In this document: positions 55,781 to 64,000 of the stretch, piece after piece
Layout: the number at the start of each line of letters is the position of its first letter
Position numbering within the stretch: position 1 is the stretch's first letter
The notes under the pieces: model-generated
Databases searched by the model: none
Told to the model about the DNA's origin: nothing
The model's input: only the letters and a program-made list of their open reading frames with translations
Assembly: GCA_030913685.1 (NCBI GenBank)
Contig: CP133187.1
Coordinates: 1,823,501 to 1,887,500 of the forward strand
Direction of reading: 5' to 3'
Length of the DNA: 64,000 nt
From: Oscillospiraceae bacterium MB24-C1
Lineage (GTDB): Bacteria > Bacillota > Clostridia > Oscillospirales > Ruminococcaceae
Program-made: the position numbers and the translations under genes

Positions 55781-56083
55781 TTTATCCCCAAGCATTATGC
55801 AATTAGAAAAGTTTTGCATGTTGCTATTTACACAAAAACGCAAGCCCATTCTAAATCATTGCAAATATTTTAATATGTATAATGCTTGGAGATTCATAAT
55901 AACAGCAAAACCAACAATTTTTAACGATATTATTTAAAAAACCAAAAATGAATTGCATATTTTTATTGAACAAAATGCATTTTTGGCGTATAATACAAAA
56001 TATATATTGTTTTTTGGCACAGGTGTGCATAAATAAAAAATTGCGGACGAGCCGCATTGCCATAAGTCAGGAAGGGGTATTTT
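55781..56083. promoter_or_regulatory. PFOR-putP intergenic region with a long-range inverted repeat
   Basis: CCAAGCATTAT (55788-55798) and ATAATGCTTGG (55879-55889) are perfect complements 80 bases apart. Otherwise AT-rich with the putP promoter TTGAAC-17-TATAAT (55966-55994). No ORF. Confidence 0.5.
55966..55994 (+). promoter_or_regulatory. Promoter of the sodium/solute symporter
   Basis: TTGAAC (55966-55971), 17 bases, TATAAT (55989-55994). Confidence 0.8.
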
Positions 56084-57571
56084 ATGACTGAAACAACAGT
56101 GATTCTATTAATTTTTTTTCTTTACGTTTTAGCAATGGTAGGTGTTGGCCTTTTCTTCATGAAAAAGAACAACTCCATTGGTGACTATATTCTGGGTGGC
56201 AGAGGGTTAAACCCTTGGGTGGCAGCTATGAGTGCACAGGCTTCCGATATGAGCGGATGGCTGCTAACTGGATTACCGGGTCTGGCATTTTTATCATCCG
56301 CAGGGACAAAAGAAGCGGTTTGGACAGCGATCGGTCTAGCTATTGGTACATACCTTAACTGGCTTTTTGTTGCAAAGCGACTGCGCGCTTATTCTGAAGT
56401 AGCGGAAGACGCTTTAACTATTCCAGAATATTTTGAGAAACGTTTTCATGATCCCAAAGGTATTCTCAAAGTAATTTGCGCTTTATTTATTCTATTTTTC
56501 TTTTTAATTTATACAGCTTCTATGTTTGTTGCGGGTGCAAAGCTGTTTTCCACTATATTTGGAATTCCCTATATCACTGCGCTGGTAATTGGCGGCGTTG
56601 TAATTGTCACTTATACGGTCATGGGCGGATTTATGGCGGTTTCATGGACCGATTTGGTTCAGGGTGTTTTAATGTTCTGTGCGCTTATTATTGTTCCTAT
56701 CATGTTGATGTTCGGCGATTTTGTTGATCCCACCGTTGCAATAGATAATGTAGTGACCGGCTTTACCCAGCTTGGTGTATCCGAAGATTTTAGCGGTATT
56801 GTAATTGCTTCTGCACTGGCGTGGGGGCTGGGTTATTTTGGTCAGCCACATATTCTTGCGCGTTTTATGGGTATTAAAAAAGCGTCTTTTGTTCGACCGG
56901 CCCGCCTTATTGCCATGGTTTGGGTAATAATTTCGATGATTGGCGCACTAGCAGTCGGCATGGCCGGAAAGGCTTATTATATCGATGGTCTGGCCGATCA
57001 CGAAACAATATTTATGATGCTGGTCCGCGCTATGTTCCATCCGGTTCTGGCGGGTGTATTGCTTTCAGCCATTCTGGCCGCTATTATGTCCACAGCAGAC
57101 AGCCAGCTTTTGGTGACCTCATCTGCATTTGCCAATGATATTTTTTATCAGTTTAACAAAGAAGCACCACAGCAGAGGCTATTATGGGTTTCGCGCATTA
57201 CGGTTCTTTTTGTTTCAGCTGTTGCGTTGATGCTGGCAGCCAATCCCGACAGCAGCGTGTTTGGTTTGGTCAGCTACGCCTGGGCGGGCTTCGGCGCAGC
57301 TTTTGGTCCGGCTATTCTGCTTTCACTGTTCTGGCGCAGAATGAATCTTAAGGCTGCATATGCTGGCATTGTTTCAGGTGGTATGGGAACCATTGTATTC
57401 AAATATCTCAAAGAGCTCTCTGGTGGGCAGGGTGTCTTTGCCGTGTACGAGCTTTTGCCGGCATTCATACTTTCGGTTATCGTAATTATTGTTGTAACGC
57501 TGACCACAGAACAGCCAGATGCTGATATTCTGGCTCAGTTTGACCTTGTAAAACAGCGGCAAAACGATTAA
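56084..57571 (+). CDS. putP: Sodium/proline symporter (SSS family)
   Basis: A 495-residue transporter with about 13 hydrophobic helices. The sodium-site region AMSAQASDMSGWLLTGLPG (helix 2), LGYFGQPHILARFMGIK, and STADSQLLVTSSAFANDI are PutP signatures. It takes up proline with Na+ for osmotic balance or Stickland-type use. ATG 56084 after GGAAGGGG. Substrate proline is likely but a related solute cannot be excluded. Confidence 0.9.
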   Translation: MTETTVILLIFFLYVLAMVGVGLFFMKKNNSIGDYILGGRGLNPWVAAMSAQASDMSGWLLTGLPGLAFLSSAGTKEAVWTAIGLAIGTYLNWLFVAKRLRAYSEVAEDALTIPEYFEKRFHDPKGILKVICALFILFFFLIYTASMFVAGAKLFSTIFGIPYITALVIGGVVIVTYTVMGGFMAVSWTDLVQGVLMFCALIIVPIMLMFGDFVDPTVAIDNVVTGFTQLGVSEDFSGIVIASALAWGLGYFGQPHILARFMGIKKASFVRPARLIAMVWVIISMIGALAVGMAGKAYYIDGLADHETIFMMLVRAMFHPVLAGVLLSAILAAIMSTADSQLLVTSSAFANDIFYQFNKEAPQQRLLWVSRITVLFVSAVALMLAANPDSSVFGLVSYAWAGFGAAFGPAILLSLFWRRMNLKAAYAGIVSGGMGTIVFKYLKELSGGQGVFAVYELLPAFILSVIVIIVVTLTTEQPDADILAQFDLVKQRQND

Positions 57572-57624
57572 GAAAAAGTATTCAAACTATCATCAGTACA
57601 AATATGGTTTAATCAAAAGTTGTA

Positions 57625-57652
57625 AAAAGGAGCCGAGAACGGCTCCTTTTTG
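57625..57652 (+). terminator. Convergent terminator of putP and the aminotransferase gene
   Basis: Perfect 12-bp stem (57625-57636 with 57641-57652), A-run left, T-run right; effective for both strands. Confidence 0.9.
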
Positions 57653-57654
57653 TA

Positions 57655-58788
57655 CTATATTTTTTTCTCCATAAACTCTGTGATTGAATCAATAATCAGC
57701 GCTACATCTTCGTCTTTGAGATAGGCGTGAACCGGTATGCTCAGAACCTGCTCACATGTTGTCTCAGAGACGGGAAGCATGCCTTTTTTGCCGCCGAGAT
57801 AGGCAAAAGCGGCCTGCAAATGCAGTGGGGCAGGGTAGTACACCATACTGGGAATACCGCAGGTGCTTAACTCCAACTTTAGACGGTCTCGGGTAACCCT
57901 GTCAGGGAGACGAAGGGTATATTGTGACCACACCGAAACCGTATCGGGTGGGATGACAGGAGTAATACCAAATTTAGATAGCGCCGCCGTATACTTCTTT
58001 GCGTTTTTGTTCCGGCTGGCAAGCTCCTCGTCAAAAATTAAAAGTTTTTGTAACAAAACAGCCGCCTGAAGGGTGTCGAGCCTTGAATTAATGCCGATGA
58101 TACGGTGGTCATATTTTGAGCCCCCTTTGCCGTGCAGACGTAAGGAATTTATGGTCTCGGCATGTGGGCGACTGTCGGTAAAAATAGCCCCACCATCGCC
58201 GTAGCAGCCTAGGGGTTTTACTGGGAAGAAGCTGGTTGTCGCTATTTCACCAAAAGTGCAAGCAGCACGGCCAAAGCGGCTGGCTCCAAAGCTTTGGGCA
58301 GCGTCCTCCAACAACCAAAGACCCTCGCGAGCGGCGATGTGATTAAGCCGTCGGTAGTCAGCGGGTACGCCGAACAAATTGACTGCTACAATACCTACTG
58401 GCCGCAGCCAGCCTTCTCGCTGGGTGGTGGTGATGACATCTTCGAGTGAAGCAGGGTCGATGTTAAAGGTGTCGTCCACATCTACAAAAATTGGCGTGGC
58501 TCCGCGAAGCGCAACAGCTTCTGCCGTAGCAGCAAAGGTGAAGGAAGGAACAAAAACTGCGTCGCCTCTCCCGACACCCCAGGCCATAATGGCGAGGGTC
58601 AGTGCATCGGTACCGTTGGCACAGCACAGACAGAAACTACTGCTTGTGCGCGCCGCCAACTTTTGCTCAAGTTCATCTACCTGAGATCCGCCAATATAAC
58701 AGCACGCTTGCAGTACTTGCTCTATCGAAGTAGTCATATATGGTGATATGTGTTTATATTGCTCCGGGAGACCGGAAAAATTAATCAT
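57655..58788 (-). CDS. DegT/DnrJ/EryC1 (WbpE-like) nucleotide-sugar aminotransferase
   Basis: A 377-residue PLP enzyme that transfers an amino group to a keto-sugar nucleotide. The PLP lysine lies in TTSFFPVKPLGCYGDGGAI (about residue 184) and the substrate parts CANGTDALTLAI and LEDAAQSFGAS are in place. Its neighbour is a WbpD-like N-acetyltransferase, so a 3-amino-3-deoxy sugar such as the UDP-GlcNAc(3NAc)A pathway is likely. The start ATG 58788 overlaps the upstream gene by 8 bp; the frame from 58983 lies inside that gene. Last gene of the flagellar unit. Confidence 0.88.
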   Translation of the reverse strand: MINFSGLPEQYKHISPYMTTSIEQVLQACCYIGGSQVDELEQKLAARTSSSFCLCCANGTDALTLAIMAWGVGRGDAVFVPSFTFAATAEAVALRGATPIFVDVDDTFNIDPASLEDVITTTQREGWLRPVGIVAVNLFGVPADYRRLNHIAAREGLWLLEDAAQSFGASRFGRAACTFGEIATTSFFPVKPLGCYGDGGAIFTDSRPHAETINSLRLHGKGGSKYDHRIIGINSRLDTLQAAVLLQKLLIFDEELASRNKNAKKYTAALSKFGITPVIPPDTVSVWSQYTLRLPDRVTRDRLKLELSTCGIPSMVYYPAPLHLQAAFAYLGGKKGMLPVSETTCEQVLSIPVHAYLKDEDVALIIDSITEFMEKKI

Positions 58789-59359
58789 GGTGATCACCGC
58801 TTTCAAGGATAGGGCCAGTTTGTGAAAATCTATACCGGCATCCGCAAGTACAACTTGGGTTAGAAACTGAAATGGGCTTTCCACACCGACACAACCATCC
58901 GCGCAGCCGTGCTGGAACACCCATAACCAGTGCGTGGTTAGGTACATCCTTTGTGACGACGGTACCGGCAGCCACCATGGCATAACTACCTACCGTCACA
59001 CCAGCGATGATAACGCATCCAGCGCCAAGAGAAGCGCCGTGTTTAATCAGAGTCTTCGCATATTCGTTGGGCAGCTTGGGGTATTCGCAACGGGGGTAAA
59101 GCACATTTGTAAAAGTAGCATTCGGGCCGCAGAAAACATCGTCCTCAAGTGTTACGCCGTTAAAAACCGAAACGTTATTCTGCAAACGAACTCTGTTACC
59201 CACAACAGCACCAGGAGCAATGTACGTGTTTTGACCCAAAGAACAGTTTTCGCCAATTTTTGCGCCGCTATGAACCACGGCGTGGTGCCAAATTCGTGTT
59301 CCATCACCTATTTCGACATTTTCATCGATGCAGGCTGTCGCGTGAATCGCGTAAGCCAT
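58781..59359 (-). CDS. WbpD-like hexapeptide N-acetyltransferase
   Basis: A 192-residue left-handed beta-helix acetyltransferase; repeats such as VEIGDGTRIWHHAVVHSGAKIG and VRLQNNVSVFNGVTL set out the hexapeptide turns, with YPRCEYP and GVTVGSYAMVAAGTVVTKDV later. Match to WbpD/WlbB that acetylates UDP-2-acetamido-3-amino-glucuronate. A C-terminal cysteine group (CRCGKP ... CTCGC) suggests a small zinc site. Start ATG 59359 after GGGGAGGG. Confidence 0.85.
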   Translation of the reverse strand: MAYAIHATACIDENVEIGDGTRIWHHAVVHSGAKIGENCSLGQNTYIAPGAVVGNRVRLQNNVSVFNGVTLEDDVFCGPNATFTNVLYPRCEYPKLPNEYAKTLIKHGASLGAGCVIIAGVTVGSYAMVAAGTVVTKDVPNHALVMGVPARLRGWLCRCGKPISVSNPSCTCGCRYRFSQTGPILESGDHHD

Positions 59360-59461
59360 AGATCAGCCCTCCCCAGGATGTAGTAAGGCAATCGGACAAC
59401 AGCACCTGTCCAAATTGCTTTCATTTTCATATTCTATGGGGAAACAGAGAAGCAATATGAC

Positions 59462-59495
59462 AAAAAAACAGAGCCAACCATACGATTGGCCCTGT
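59462..59495 (-). terminator. Terminator after fliS
   Basis: A 10-pair stem (59495-59486 with 59477-59468, one G-U) followed on the minus strand by TTTTTTT. Read-through or a promoter in 59360-59460 must serve the sugar genes; none is evident. Confidence 0.8.
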
Positions 59496-59510
59496 AATAA
59501 ATAATAAATA

Positions 59511-59930
59511 TTAACCTGAAACAGCAAAGCGGGAACTACCCGCCGACGCGGGACTGTTTTCCATGCGAGACAACCTGTCACCCTGAATAAAGACATCGCG
59601 TAGTTCTTCGACCATGGGCACAATTTCCTCAATCAACGAAGAATCTTTTTTTACGTTTGCGGCAATCAGCTGGCGATTAAAAAAATCATATAGCGCTGCC
59701 AGATTGTTTGAGATAGGATACTGCCTGTCCAATGTGACAGTTAGATAGTTCAAAATTTTTTGAGCTTTTTGCAACGATAAATTAGTGGCTGGGATGTCTT
59801 TTTCAGATATCCCTTTTATAGCCAGGTTCATATTCAGTATAACCGCCTCATACAGCTTTGTGAGCATTTCGCCGTGTGTCATCGTCATGACAGACTGTGA
59901 GGCATATTTGTTATAAGGATTGTAAGCCAT
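59511..59930 (-). CDS. fliS: Flagellar export chaperone FliS
   Basis: A 139-residue helical chaperone that holds flagellin in unfolded form for export: NPYNKYASQSVMTMTHGEML (residues 3-22) is the flagellin-contact N terminus, followed by LYEAVILNMNLAIKG and QYPISNNLAALYDFF. ATG 59930 is the start, GAAAGG nine bases ahead; TTG 59939 is too near that site. Confidence 0.95.
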   Translation of the reverse strand: MAYNPYNKYASQSVMTMTHGEMLTKLYEAVILNMNLAIKGISEKDIPATNLSLQKAQKILNYLTVTLDRQYPISNNLAALYDFFNRQLIAANVKKDSSLIEEIVPMVEELRDVFIQGDRLSRMENSPASAGSSRFAVSG

Positions 59931-59954
59931 ATTTCGCAACCTTTCTCACTGTAA

Positions 59955-62720
59955 TTATTGCGACGAAGACATCATGGAGGTAAGCCACGAGCTGGTGCTG
60001 TTCATGTTAGAAATCAGCGATTCCATCGAGTTGAATTTTGCCCAGTAACGCTTATATTCTTTTTGATATTTGTCTTCTAGTCTGTTTAAGCTGCTTTTAA
60101 TGTCATTGATCTGCTTATGAATGTTGCTGGAAGTATCGGTTCTGCCAGCTGAACCGGCTATACGCACCAGACTGCCAGGATTAACGGTGCTAGTTCTAGC
60201 TGCGTCGTTGATGGCATTATTCATCAGTGTTGAAAGTCCAGTTTCGGCATCGGTAAACAGCTTCATAACCTCACCAGGATTTTCAGAAATCAGCGATTTC
60301 AGCTTGCTAGGGTCGCTGATAACAAGGTTATCCTTAGTACCAAAATATGAAGTTGTAATTCCAAGGTCATAAAAGGCCAGGCTGCCTTCCGGCTTGGTGT
60401 AAAGAGTCTTGCGCATGGCTGAAAGCACGCCCGAGAGAGCGCTGTCATTGCGCAGAAGACCCTCTTTCGCCTTGGTCTCCCATTTTTCAACTTGAGATTC
60501 GGTCATCTCATCTTCTTGTGCAACCGTCAGCGGGGGGTATTTTTTATAGGTGGGGTCGGCATCCAACAGCTTGTTAAAGCTGTTTATCAGTGTATTGTAA
60601 TCATCAATAAACTTGGTGACAGTTTCATAAATTTTATCGGTGTCTTGGGTGACCGTGACAGTAGAAGCCTCTTGAGTCTCAGAAAGAAGCGTCAGGCTGA
60701 TGCCGTCAACAGTAAAGGAGTTTGTGCTACGTTCAATTTCAACGCCGTTGACAGTAACAACTGCGTTAGAGCCATCGGTCGTTGTAAACAAAGGTCCGAC
60801 AATATCGGTTTGATTACTGAGATTGCCCTCGGTTTGTTCGAACAGCTTACCGCTGGTATCAATAAAATTCATGGGAATGTCAACGCCACAAATGCGAATA
60901 TAGGCATTGCTCTCATCAAAAGAAGCAATACTCCAATCGGCGGGTAGGGGGTCTATCTGTTGACTTTGTTTGACGGCTTTGGCAGCAGTGTTAATTTGGC
61001 TGATCATGTCGTTGATACTGGTGCTAACATCAAAACTCAACGTATTCTCGCCGATATTAAAGACCACATTATCTTTTATACCTAGTTCCGCCAACGTCGA
61101 GGTACCCGTCACCTTGGTATTGAAACCCAATGCTGACAGGCTGTCATCATAGACATGAGCGGTATAGCCCTCAGCTGTGTTCAGGTTAATGGTTTTACCA
61201 TCCTCAGAAATTGCAAAGGACACATTGGGGTTATCGGCACTATCTTTCCCAAACTGCTCCACGAGCGCTTCGTTAACCGCTTTAACCAGACTGTCGGCAG
61301 AGGTGTAGTTGTTGGGAATGGTCAGTGTAACCTTGCTGCCGTTGACGTTGAGGTTGACCGTGCCGGATTTAAAGAGAAAATCACCTTCGGGAATTGAGGC
61401 GCTGGTCAGCTCTTTGTTTAGAGCTGCGCCGGTGGTATTGCCTGAAGGGGATACACCGAAAAGCGCCGTCATCAAATTCCCTTCGCTTTGGGAAATATCA
61501 AAGCTATAGCCGTCTCCGCGCGAACCCGAGGAGGTGGCGGCTAAGCTAAATGTGTCGGTAGTTGAAGAATAGCTTATTTTTACGCCAGCATCACTGTTAT
61601 TAATAGCGTTCATAATGCTCGAGATGGTCTGATCAGAAGAAAAGCTGAAATCAACGCCGTTGATGGTAAATTCCTGGCGCTGACCGACGACAGGTGTGGC
61701 AAAATAGTTATTGTTAAGCGAATTGTTCAGAGAAATTTTGTTTGAAACCCTGTTCTTTAAACCTAGGGCAGCCATAGTGTCGTCATCGCCGGTGATGCTA
61801 ATCTTACGAGAGCTGTTAGAAGCTGTAAGGCTAATTTCACCACCCGCCTCTGAAACAGTAATTCCGCCGCCAAAAGCGGAGGCAATAGCCGAATTTAATT
61901 GCTCGGCGATACCTGTTTCACTCATCGGATTAAAAGTGACAGATTTGGCGACACCGTCAATTGTCACTGAGAGGGTTGGCAATACAGCAGATGTGTCTAG
62001 TTTAAAAGAAGCGCTACCTGTACCTGAGATGTTAGTTCCACCGACTAATTCAAGCGCTTTGCTGCTGCCTGTTATAGAAAAACTGCTGTTTTCATCTGAT
62101 GTCGTTAAAGTGAAGGACCCATTAACATACTCAACTGTCGCCAAAGCGGTATCGCCTTCTTTTAAGGCGGCATTTAAAATATTTTTTGCCTCAAGGCTGC
62201 TCTTTCCGGCGAGTTCTCCTACCGAAACATCAATGGTTTTGGTGCCGATCTTAAAGGTGATCAGCTCATCGGTGAGCGTCTGGCTTAGCGCTTGAAGCTT
62301 TTCGGTATTAAGGGTACCGGAAATTACGGCTGAAGCAGAATTGTTTGCCGTTTGCTTAAAATTTGATGCAAGACTGGTGATGCTGTCTACGGTCATATTA
62401 CCGGCGGCTGCGCCGCTTGTGGCCGAAACGGTGTAGTTGCTTGATGTTGTCGAGGCATTCTTAGACTCGAAAAACGACTGCGAAAGCAGATTGGCGGCCT
62501 GGTTGGTATAGCTGAAATAGGTGGTCTGAAAAGTCTGCAAATCAGAAATAATGCTACGGTACATTTCCTGCTTATACTCAAGCTGCGTCTTTTTCTGATT
62601 TTGCGAATCGATTTTGCTTTGTGTACCCGACAGCATAGATTTCACAACGCTTTCGGTATCAATACCGGAAGCGAGACCAGAAAAACCTTTGCTTGCAGCG
62701 GATAAAGAATTGATGGCCAT
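59955..62720 (-). CDS. fliD: Flagellar filament cap protein FliD (enlarged)
   Basis: A 921-residue cap protein. N-terminal SLSAASKGFSGLASGIDTES and C-terminal KQINDIKSSLNRLEDKYQKE (coiled coil) define the FliD D0/D1 parts. In between are at least five repeated beta-rich Ser/Thr/Asn segments, e.g. EFTINGVDFSFSSDQTISSI and VFNIGENTLSFDVSTSI, that enlarge the protein about two-fold compared with usual 450-550 residues. Exposed domains of this kind often mediate adhesion. ATG 62720, AAAGGAGCG before it; sigma-D-type promoter at 62777-62803. Confidence 0.93.
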   Translation of the reverse strand: MAINSLSAASKGFSGLASGIDTESVVKSMLSGTQSKIDSQNQKKTQLEYKQEMYRSIISDLQTFQTTYFSYTNQAANLLSQSFFESKNASTTSSNYTVSATSGAAAGNMTVDSITSLASNFKQTANNSASAVISGTLNTEKLQALSQTLTDELITFKIGTKTIDVSVGELAGKSSLEAKNILNAALKEGDTALATVEYVNGSFTLTTSDENSSFSITGSSKALELVGGTNISGTGSASFKLDTSAVLPTLSVTIDGVAKSVTFNPMSETGIAEQLNSAIASAFGGGITVSEAGGEISLTASNSSRKISITGDDDTMAALGLKNRVSNKISLNNSLNNNYFATPVVGQRQEFTINGVDFSFSSDQTISSIMNAINNSDAGVKISYSSTTDTFSLAATSSGSRGDGYSFDISQSEGNLMTALFGVSPSGNTTGAALNKELTSASIPEGDFLFKSGTVNLNVNGSKVTLTIPNNYTSADSLVKAVNEALVEQFGKDSADNPNVSFAISEDGKTINLNTAEGYTAHVYDDSLSALGFNTKVTGTSTLAELGIKDNVVFNIGENTLSFDVSTSINDMISQINTAAKAVKQSQQIDPLPADWSIASFDESNAYIRICGVDIPMNFIDTSGKLFEQTEGNLSNQTDIVGPLFTTTDGSNAVVTVNGVEIERSTNSFTVDGISLTLLSETQEASTVTVTQDTDKIYETVTKFIDDYNTLINSFNKLLDADPTYKKYPPLTVAQEDEMTESQVEKWETKAKEGLLRNDSALSGVLSAMRKTLYTKPEGSLAFYDLGITTSYFGTKDNLVISDPSKLKSLISENPGEVMKLFTDAETGLSTLMNNAINDAARTSTVNPGSLVRIAGSAGRTDTSSNIHKQINDIKSSLNRLEDKYQKEYKRYWAKFNSMESLISNMNSTSSWLTSMMSSSQ

Positions 62721-62776
62721 GGTATGACGCTCCTTTCTAAGCTGTCAAGAAAATATTTAATATATTTACACCTTAT

Positions 62777-62803
62777 ATATCGGCAGCAAAAATAGAAAAT
62801 AAA
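62777..62803 (-). promoter_or_regulatory. Sigma-D (sigma-28) promoter of fliD
   Basis: Minus strand exact -10 GCCGATAT (62784-62777); 15 bases upstream stands TTTA (62803-62800) in place of TAAA. Predicted leader about 50 bases. Confidence 0.7.
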
Positions 62804-62816
62804 GTGTTTTTGCCTA

Positions 62817-63293
62817 CTAAATTTGCGTGTTTGTAATATTAATACTGTTCTCCTGCTGAAGTGCGCCCGAGGTTGAAATATATTTGATAATACGCGGTGT
62901 GTTATTGTTTTGGGCAATAAGCTCTTTTAGATTGTCGCGAAGCTCGGTCATCCGCTCAAGAGCATGGAGGTTGACCTCGATACAACGGGAGACAATTCCT
63001 TTTATTTTCTGTGCCTCTAAAAAAATCTCCTGCCATTGCGAAGGCACCTCAGAAAAACAGCAACTGTTGGATAAGATCATATCGATCGAGGGGGTGACAG
63101 TCACAGTCTTGGCTAAATTAGAAATTTGATCGGTCACATTATCTATTTCATTTGCTAAATCAGCGCGTTTTGTGATATAATTATCCATATCTTCAACGTC
63201 GCAGACTGCTAAAAGATTGGTATAACGTTCAAATTCTAAAAAAAGCTCCTGCTTTTTTATAAGTAATAAAAGAATATTTTTCACAATTTGCAT
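62817..63293 (-). CDS. FlgN-like flagellar protein
   Basis: A 158-residue helical protein: KKQELFLEFERYTNLLAVCD, DMDNYITKRADLANEID and DQISNLAKTV match the coiled-coil pattern of FlgN, the export chaperone for hook-associated proteins FlgK/FlgL. The C-terminal part (LHALERMTELRDNLKELI) fits too. Start ATG 63293, GGAG nine bases ahead; the open frame to 63365 would run over the divergent ribosome site. Weakly conserved family, so the call is moderate. Confidence 0.65.
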   Translation of the reverse strand: MQIVKNILLLLIKKQELFLEFERYTNLLAVCDVEDMDNYITKRADLANEIDNVTDQISNLAKTVTVTPSIDMILSNSCCFSEVPSQWQEIFLEAQKIKGIVSRCIEVNLHALERMTELRDNLKELIAQNNNTPRIIKYISTSGALQQENSINITNTQI

Positions 63294-63354
63294 TTGCAAC
63301 AGCTCCTCTTTGCAATGAATACCGGCGGCTGCCATGTGAAAGGAGGGCGCAACC

Positions 63355-63969
63355 ATTAATTCCATTGAGTTTTCAGCACTTTTAGAATCGGAAGAAAATG
63401 AAATTTTAGAACCCGGTCAGGCTTATATATCACGAGATAATTCTGTAACTTTTACTAGTGACTTTGTGCCGCTTATCAAGCTGGGCAGTATAGTAACGGT
63501 TATTCGTGTGATAGGCGAAAAAAGATTGGAACGTTTTGTTGGCAAGGTCTATCTATCTTCACGCAAGCTGCTTAGAATCGTCGATGTTGAAAATGAAACG
63601 ATTGACGCTGCACTTGAGATGTTTGAGAGCAATGCCGTTTTTCCAACTGAGTTTTTAGTTGCGCCGGGCGCAACCACCCGTTTTAATGTTCAGAAAGCAC
63701 ATGCCGTCAGCGGGTTTGTCCGTTATGTATCGCCCCAATACGTTAAGATATGTACGATGGAGTTTGTAGATAAGGGCGAGTATCTGGTGTTTTCGCTTGA
63801 AGAGCCATCGCTCTCAATTGATAAAATGCTGGTGCGCATTAAAGAGCGCATTCTTCTGATGCGTAGCGCTGCACTTCTGCTGTGTGAGGTGGTTTCACTC
63901 AACATGCACAACGGGGTAGCGATTGCGGGCTATCTGGATGAACTAAAGGCGAAAGAAGAGCAGGAGTAA
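63355..63969 (+). CDS. Unknown protein in flagellar cluster (possibly PilZ/YcgR-like), apparent ATT start
   Basis: A 204-residue (if started at ATT 63355) soluble protein. The only strong ribosome site is AGGAGGG (63341-63347), 7 bases before ATT 63355, and no ATG, GTG or TTG is found in frame between TGA 63337 and GTG 63466; the GTG has no such site. The part before GTG 63466 (ALLESEENEILEPGQAYISR ...) has a coding look and continues a beta-rich pattern (GSIVTVIRVIGEKRLERFVG; GYLDELKAKEEQE at the end). The layout, two beta domains, resembles YcgR/PilZ flagellar brakes, but the RxxxR and D/NxSxxG c-di-GMP motifs are not clearly seen. Function unknown. Confidence 0.6.
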   Translation: MNSIEFSALLESEENEILEPGQAYISRDNSVTFTSDFVPLIKLGSIVTVIRVIGEKRLERFVGKVYLSSRKLLRIVDVENETIDAALEMFESNAVFPTEFLVAPGATTRFNVQKAHAVSGFVRYVSPQYVKICTMEFVDKGEYLVFSLEEPSLSIDKMLVRIKERILLMRSAALLLCEVVSLNMHNGVAIAGYLDELKAKEEQE

Positions 63970-64000
63970 TAAGCATATTTAAGGCCAAGCCGAACGGGTT

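Noticed and set aside
54875-55849. 324-codon open frame antisense to PFOR
   Set aside because: Lies opposite highly biased PFOR codons and crosses the PFOR terminator; no start signals.
58789-58983. N-terminal extension of the WbpE-like aminotransferase
   Set aside because: It is the antisense-free but out-of-frame end of the upstream acetyltransferase; homologues start at the MINFSGLPEQ position.
63466-63468. GTG as the start of the right-edge gene
   Set aside because: Would drop coding-like sequence and has no ribosome site; kept only as alternative to ATT 63355.

Overview
The window looks like an origin-proximal chromosomal segment of an anaerobic, fermentative, flagellated Firmicute of class Clostridia. 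An Oscillospirales-like placement is my inference. The evidence is a Bacillus/Clostridium-type origin block (noc-rsmG-mnmG-mnmE-jag-yidC-yidD-rnpA-rpmH / dnaA-dnaN-S4-recF-remB-gyrB-gyrA), a trimeric [FeFe]-hydrogenase, pyruvate and indolepyruvate ferredoxin oxidoreductases, a T-box leader, AGGAGG ribosome sites and low-to-moderate GC. Genes left of about 32.4 kb mostly read leftward and those right of 32.8 kb mostly rightward near the origin, as expected for a replication origin at dnaA. No rRNA, tRNA, CRISPR array, insertion sequence or prophage was recognised.

Layout. 0-6.6 kb: 3' part of rpoN, a radical SAM protein, a 50-residue membrane peptide carrying a sodium-decarboxylase motif, a PHP phosphatase, a LUD protein, an ACT/DUF711 pair and plsY. 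6.6-13.1 kb: an isolated flagellin gene with a structured leader that looks like a CsrA target, then the hydABC hydrogenase operon. 13.2-24.8 kb: rhomboid protease, iorBA, trmL, a DegV protein, an M20 dipeptidase, an Lsa-like ABC-F resistance gene behind a ribosome-mediated attenuator, ilvE and a lipoprotein. 23.8-41.7 kb: the origin block. 41.7-42.5 kb: an AT-rich gene-free stretch with a parS site. 42.5-51.7 kb: a large lipoprotein, an IclR regulator, a TSUP permease, a thioesterase, leuA behind a leucine T-box, a PadR-DUF1700-unknown operon and a CNNM/CorC protein. 52.2-57.6 kb: pyruvate:ferredoxin oxidoreductase and a sodium/solute symporter. 57.6-64 kb: a flagellar cluster (FlgN-like, fliD, fliS) read through into two nucleotide-sugar genes, plus a divergent unknown gene at the right edge.

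How the parts fit together. PFOR and IorAB make reduced ferredoxin from 2-oxoacids, and HydABC can combine ferredoxin and NADH to make H2, so this window holds the main electron-disposal chain of a fermenter. Flagellin and the cap/chaperone genes are 51 kb apart but both show sigma-D-like promoters (near-exact at fliD, weaker at flagellin). The WbpD/WbpE-like pair at the end of the fliD-fliS unit suggests filament glycosylation. Two perfect 16-bp parS palindromes flank gyrA, and a ParB/Noc protein is encoded 14 kb away. The dnaA-dnaN gap carries a GC cluster followed by a DnaA-trio array.

The strongest regulatory discoveries are: (1) the attenuator of the ABC-F gene, with a 6-codon leader peptide, a terminator and a competing 12-bp antiterminator pairing; (2) the flagellin leader with GGA-loop hairpins; (3) the orphan GGADGPT peptide; (4) an apparent AUU start codon at the right edge. 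All functional statements rest on motif reading by eye, with no database search.
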